DNA from: Datisca glomerata
Taxonomy: Eukaryota; Streptophyta; Magnoliopsida; Cucurbitales; Datiscaceae
Direction of reading: 5' to 3'
NCBI GenBank assembly: GCA_003255025.1
Contig: QANY01012003.1
Span: 64,122-128,121 of the forward strand
DNA: 64,000 nt
Below, one piece after another: positions 58,537 through 64,000 of this stretch. The translations under genes and the position numbers were made by a program. The notes beneath the pieces were generated by a model. That model did not search any database and was not told the origin of the DNA. It worked only from the letters and a program-made list of their open reading frames with translations. Positions within the stretch are counted from its first letter, which is position 1, and each line of letters opens with the position of its first letter.

Positions 58537-61500
58537 TTAGACCCCTTTGAGGTTCTTGCTTCTTTGAATTCTGTAAACTGTTGGAGCATCAGCCGATGGC
58601 GCGAGAGATTCTTCCTGAGAAGAATCTGATTCTGTCGGAGGGTTTTCGTTTATTTGCAATGAATCACCTTGAGATATCGTTGACCCTTTACGCGAAAATG
58701 CATATTTAATACGGCGATCAGAATCCTCGGACTTATTATTCGTATTAGTCTTGCTTGGACTTTCCGGAGCAAGTACTTTTGCGCTTGATTTTCCTTCTTT
58801 GAGAAACTTACCAGAAGCAGACGAATGAAGGTTGCCTTCCATAACAAGCTTTACACCTCCCTCCCTTGCATTAACTGATCTAACATTAGCGAACGGGGAT
58901 AAAACGGGCTCTTCTAAGTTACCTGAATGATCCACCTTATTTGAACTTCGGCGAAATATCTTCAGAAATCCCCTCCGAACTGACTTCAATGGATTTTTGT
59001 CCTTTGAACTTTCATCAGAGCCGTTACTTTCATCAGGATTTCGAGGTGTTCCGGGAACTTCAGTATCTAGCTGCCGACTTTTCCCTTTCCTTTGCTCCCA
59101 AGTTTGTAAAACTTCACTTCCAGGGTGATGTACCCATATTCCAGTGTCTCTTTGCCCTTGAATATTAATAGGCTCATAACTATCTGCAAGTCTTGGAGAC
59201 TTTTCCGATGGAATGGACGAAAAAGAACCGGTACGAACCGTTTCCCTTGGAAATGAATCTGTTTTTTCATCAACACTCATTGTTTCCTGGTCAGATGGAT
59301 TATCGTCTATCTGCACGAATCACACACTCAAGTATCGACTGAATTCTGAAACGTTATGAGAAAAATCTGTGGAGAAATGAAATTGAAAACAATTACCTTC
59401 ACATTCTCTTCAACTATAGTGATAGCAATGTGTAATCTCCCTGTTTTAACATTCTGTAGAGGCAACCACATGTCATGTCTCTGGCCATCCCTCAGATCAA
59501 CAATGTTAATTGAACAGTCACTGTTAGAGGAAGAGAAAAAAACATATTTTACTTCTAATCTTCTAATCGAGTAAATTCAAGTACGAATTTGCATTTAAGG
59601 AGACGAACCCGAGAAAATCATCGATCAAATGGTCTTTGTCACCAACATGAATAGTCAGCACACTTTGCGAATTCCACGAAACGATCGGGATCTTGAATTC
59701 CTCATGCCATTTAGGAGACAGTGTTTTCCTTTCGGTCTTGGTCCTGAATCTGTAAGAACCTAACTGACCTTTCACGTATGGATCGGCCAATCCTACGTGA
59801 TACAAGAGTTACCTATTATAAAGTTCACATGGAATGTGACTCGGACTATGCGGATAGGGGAAAGAAGCTTACCATTAAGATCAGATGGTTTCATGTCGGA
59901 TCCTTCAAGAATCTCAACTTTAGCATATGCGACGGGGTCTTTCATATGAACCGAAAACCAATGTTCTGTCATTCAATTCAACACGCAGTTACTCGTTATG
60001 CAGCAAAATAGATCAATTACGCACCTATATTAGCATTCGCAACAATATCCTCAAATAAATTACGTGGAACTTGTAGAAGACATATGCCAATGCAACTAAC
60101 GTACGCTAGAGAGGACAAGAACTCCTAAAAGTGTCATTCAATAATATATTTACAAGTATCGGCTCACTTGGAAGCCAAAATCTAACCAATGAATTTATCA
60201 TATCGATGCTGAAACATATAAATTTATTCTAAACGCCAAGCTAAACGACTCCCGAAGTTGACAGCAAAGTAAAAGGAGGAAGGAGGAGGAGCATTCCATC
60301 GGAAAGTAACAGAATGTTTTAAGACCTTTTCCTTCTATAAAACACAAAATGTTTTAAACTGCATAATTGATCTATGGATGTGCATAAATGTTCAAACCAA
60401 ACACGATGATACGACCATCTATCGCACTTTTTTTCCTTTGATAACAGACCGTAAACCTATGAAGGAGTATTACCTGGCTGTGGTGAAATAAATTTCTCAA
60501 TATCAACAACCAGCATGTTTGGCTGCAAAAGGTGAAACAGTATGAGCAACTGAAACATGAACTTGAACAAGTTTTCTAATTAATGCATAAAAGAGAGAGA
60601 GTACATGGGGATAAGGTATTCATATACATGGAGCTAAAATACTAAAATACCCTTAAGAAGAAACTCGAAAAATAAAGCATAGACAAGATAATAATATCCA
60701 ATTTGTAAGGCTGATATTTGGTATGTAATCTTTCAGACAGCCTAGTATTTAACAATATAAACAATAGCAGAAAATGGGAGAATGACGAATGAAGGACGGA
60801 AGTTCAAAGAGTATGGAAATATAGAACTTAACCTCAACTAGTGTCTCCTCAAAAGCAACAGATAGAAGCTTATCCTGAGCAAGAGAGGGGAAACTTAGAA
60901 AACATCAGTCTCAGAAAGAAAAGGCAAGAAAAAAAGCTATGCAGAGAGAGAGAGAGAGAGTGATGCAATATGCATAAAAGGTAGACATAAACTCACCAGC
61001 CATCCTGCAATACCGGGAAGTTCTGTAACATCGAGGCCGTGGGCAAATATAGGCTTGACAGTCATCTGAAAATATGGAGGCTCAGCAAAGCATATCCGCA
61101 CACGGCTAAGGAATGGCCAACAGCGAATGAACTTCACGCCGACCAAGACCTACATACGAGTTAGAAAGAATATGTTATCGCCTATTTCATGATTTGTAAG
61201 CACATAGTAAGAAGCTGCTTTTCCACACAGATTGGAGACCAAAGAACAGAGCTAATATCATCCCAAACTGGGAAGTGCATACGCAGTGTAGACCAAACGA
61301 TAAAACATTAAACATACAATAAATGGATGAAAAACGTCATTTTATTTACTTTTCCTTCAATATGCATGCTTGTAAGATGCAACTTTGTCCACATTCCAAA
61401 TCCCATTGTTTTCCTTAGCTGCACAGCAAGTATTGCACTCATATCATCTGCTGTGAGGAAATTCATCCCCAACTCCAGAACCTGCATTTATTAGAATCAC

Positions 61501-62497
61501 TCAAATTAATTACTCAAATTAATTACCCAAATTTATATAAAGGTAAATCCTGTAATAAAAGCGTACACTCCCGAGTAAACGAAGCATACCAAGTGGTCAT
61601 CATCAGAAGGCTGGTGAAGAACCCGCATTTCAGTGAACAAAGGCGGATTCCTTCCCAAGTATAGATGTTGCACCACAACTCTCTCCTGCAAACATAAATG
61701 TGTATATCAATGTGACAAGATTCATGTACTTGTGGCGAATGGTGTCTATAGACAGGCATCTATGCCTAGTTTGAATATCACAGAAGGAAAAATAGAAATC
61801 ATACAGCAGTCCATGGTTTGTACTTTTCCAAGAACCAAGGTATGATAGAGAGGAGAATCTTCTGTGAAGCAATCTGCTCAATACAAATAGGCCAAATCTT
61901 TTCAACCGCATGATTCAACCACCTAACTGTCTCTGAATCAGAGAGTACCTGAAGAAGAAATGGGTAATAAGGTAGCATTAACGAGTCGTTTTGATCAAGA
62001 AACAAAATCAAAGTATGATGTCTCCATTAAATGATCACAGCAAGGGAAAAGAGACTAACAGACCCTTCTCTGGTTAGCTTGTTTGCTTTCCTCAAACTGC
62101 AACTTCCTCTGCAATCTTAAAACATACCGCTCATGAACCTATCAAAAAGACAAGCGAAATCCCATCACCAGATGCATTCTGTAGCTGATGCTCGAAAAAA
62201 AAACAAATTGAAACAAGCTTCTCCATATCAAGTATCTAAAGGCACTTTAAGCAAAGCACAGTCCATGAAACAAGCTGAGTTTTAAGACACCACCAGAATT
62301 CAAATTTCAAAATATAAAAGCTCTGTCTGTAGAGAAGGAAGAGGGGTGGGAGAGGAAGAAGCAAAAGGTGGTTGATTTACCAGGTAGAGATAGATAAGAG
62401 AGATAAGGTAGAGAGCAATATGGCAGCAATCAAAGATAGAAAGCAACCACAGCAAGCACAACACTATTCCCACATGATGCATTAAAGAAACCTCCAT
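58537..62497 (-). CDS. NTMC2T6: SMP- and C2-domain lipid-transfer protein, NTMC2T6-like
   Basis: Twelve exons (minus): 62497-62381, 62138-62064, 61948-61805, 61685-61590, 61481-61350, 61149-60997, 60874-60833, 60522-60474, 59965-59873, 59792-59609, 59520-59397, 59310-58537. All introns are GT-AG, and the summed CDS is 1983 bp, 660 residues, in frame. Residues 1-39 are a hydrophobic hairpin-like anchor. Residues about 65-253 are the SMP lipid-binding domain (ETVRWLNHAVEKIWPICIEQ, LYLGRNPPL, AEPPYFQMTVKPIF). Residues about 274-400 are one C2 domain with conserved acids (GLADPYVKG, SPKWHEEFKI, VGDKDHLIDDFLG). The C-terminal 250 residues are Ser-rich and disordered. Known relatives tether ER to other membranes and move lipids in response to calcium. 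A start nine bases upstream (MGLMEV) is possible. It resembles At1g53590. Confidence 0.93.
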
Positions 62498-62506
62498 TAA
62501 ACCCAT

Positions 62507-64000
62507 CCTTCCTCCTCCTCCTCCTCCTCCTGTCCAAACGAATAAGCAACAATTTCCAACTCTCCTCACTCTAATTAATAAACACAGCAATTTACAGGCT
62601 TGGCTCCAACAATTCAATCAAATGAAACAATTTCGATCCCAAACAAATGAACAATATGTATTCTTACAATCTTAAACCGAAACCCATAGACCTTTTTTAA
62701 TCATACGACGATTTCCCAGTAGTAACATTTCAATAAAATGAGGACCCATTTGAATGGAATGGAGGAGAGTTAATAGTTGAGTCTTCAAGAAGTTCCCACG
62801 TTCTTGACTCTGTTTTGGTGCAACGTGTCGTGCACCTCTCCCATATTACTGCTCTGAATGGTAACTGAAACCAACCAGTGTTTGCCGACAAAGAAAAAAA
62901 GAAAACAACGAGTTTGTATAACGTTGACTAAATATTGTTTTAAAAAAAAAGGTTGACTGTATATTTTGTTTTTTTACAAGCTAAAAAAGTATATTACAAA
63001 GAGGATAAAACCCAATTGAGAATGAAAATCTTGTATACGGAGAAATTATAGAGATTTGCGGTCATATGATCATTAGTGGTGTCCTTTAGATTAAAAATAA
63101 ACGGTAAAGATATATTCTAATTTAAAAAAAAATTCTTATGTATATAACCATTTGAGTTAAAGGCTTATCATCTTTTTTTAAAATTAATTTCTTTGAGAAA
63201 AGTTAGAATCTATATGTGATTTGTAAATAAACCATACTTGAAATTTAGTCTGTCTTGTTTGCTTCTGATTGAAGGAGGTTTTTCAAAAAAAAAATTCTCT
63301 TCTATTAGATCGAATGCGAGTGACTGTCAAATTTGGTTTACCCTACTGAAGAGACTCATCTTCTCTTCAACAACCCTCTTGTTCATACACATATTTTTTG
63401 TTTTGGATCTTCAGTCCTTAGAAACTTTCATGATTTGGTTTGAGTTGTCTGTCATGATTTGAACGACTCATATCGAACATAAAAAAAATTAAAAAATGGA
63501 CTAAAAAAATTTCTCCACTTATTTTCATCTGAATCTTTCAAATCAAAACAGACAGCTCAAATGAGATCAATGTTTTATACCAATATTTTTACGTCCTTCA
63601 TAAACACACTTTATTAGGCTCCAATGTAAAACTTATTATTTTGAGATTTTTAATTAATTTTGATAACTTTTTTTTTCAAAATTATATTAAAATTTTTAAA
63701 GAAAATGAGAAAATATGATTCAAACTCACGACTTCTAAGATATGAATGTGGGAGTCTAAGATAAAGTTGTCAATTAATTTTGATGACTCAATGTTAGTAA
63801 TAATTATATGTGTTTTTATTTTGTTCTAGACAAAAGTGGTATTAGTTCGCGTATTAACAGAAAATTATAATAGGTAACTCAATAAGTTGTAGTGAAATTT
63901 TGCCCTCATATCTACCCAAGTTCGTTATCCACAAATTATTAATTTCCTAAGATAAAAAAATAAAAAAATCAAGTAATAATTTTCACAGTGTTGAATTATT
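62507..64000. other. 5' UTR/promoter of the C2 gene and intergenic sequence
   Basis: Just upstream of the start lies a (GGA)n/(CCT)n tract (62508-62531) in the 5' UTR. The region to about 62900 probably holds the promoter; the rest, to 64000, is AT-rich without recognised genes or transposon ends. The plus ORF 63238-63462 has no family resemblance. Confidence 0.5.

Noticed and set aside
62300..62617. Intronless 105-residue membrane protein
   Set aside because: It is exon 1 of the SMP/C2 gene read through its first intron, plus 5' UTR (GGA)n codons.

Overview
The window looks like a euchromatin/heterochromatin border in the nuclear genome of a eudicot plant. The evidence is GT-AG introns, plant transposon families (Ty3/gypsy, Ty1/copia, LINE, Mutator-like, CACTA), plastid-derived DNA, a plant PLS-class PPR gene and a plant C2-domain gene. 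The base composition is AT-rich. Only three protein-coding genes are credible: a small ORF at 35681-36115, a PPR gene at 55720-57765 (+), and a 12-exon SMP/C2 gene at 58537-62497 (-). The last two converge tail to tail. From memory they match the adjacent Arabidopsis loci At1g53600 and At1g53590, which suggests conserved microsynteny.

Bases 1-33 kb are nested transposons. A Ty3/gypsy element (A, +) runs in from the left edge and ends at 5518, inside the remains of a Mutator-like element (MULE-1, -, 5519 to about 7525). A short nonautonomous element (7586-7914) separates it from a second, head-to-head MULE (MULE-2, +). MULE-2 is split twice. A copia element lies at 8569-13935 (5-bp duplication AATAT). 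A Ty3/gypsy Tat-like element (B, -) lies at 17225-28393 (5-bp duplication GTATA). Gypsy-B carries an antisense spliced gene remnant, a 56-bp repeat array, a tandem duplication of its reverse-transcriptase core, and an inserted chimera of plastid DNA (psbB-psbT joined to ndhA). A complete but decayed CACTA element follows at 29156-33167.

Bases 33-55 kb hold a copia LTR remnant, the small ORF, and a LINE (A, -) split by a second CACTA-like element (37599-42671, duplication ATA). That CACTA element contains exon-intron fragments of a host aldehyde dehydrogenase of the methylmalonate-semialdehyde type. Then come subterminal repeats of another CACTA element, a second LINE (B, -) split by a nearly full-length copia element (46528-51722, duplication ATAAC), and a truncated copia element whose LTR ends at 55378, a few hundred bases before the PPR start.

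Bases 55-64 kb are genic. The PPR protein probably acts on organellar RNA. The SMP/C2 protein is probably an ER-anchored, calcium-responsive lipid-transfer tether. No intact transposase or complete gag-pol reading frame remains, so all mobile elements here look unable to move on their own. All family assignments come from reading translated motifs by eye; no database search was run.
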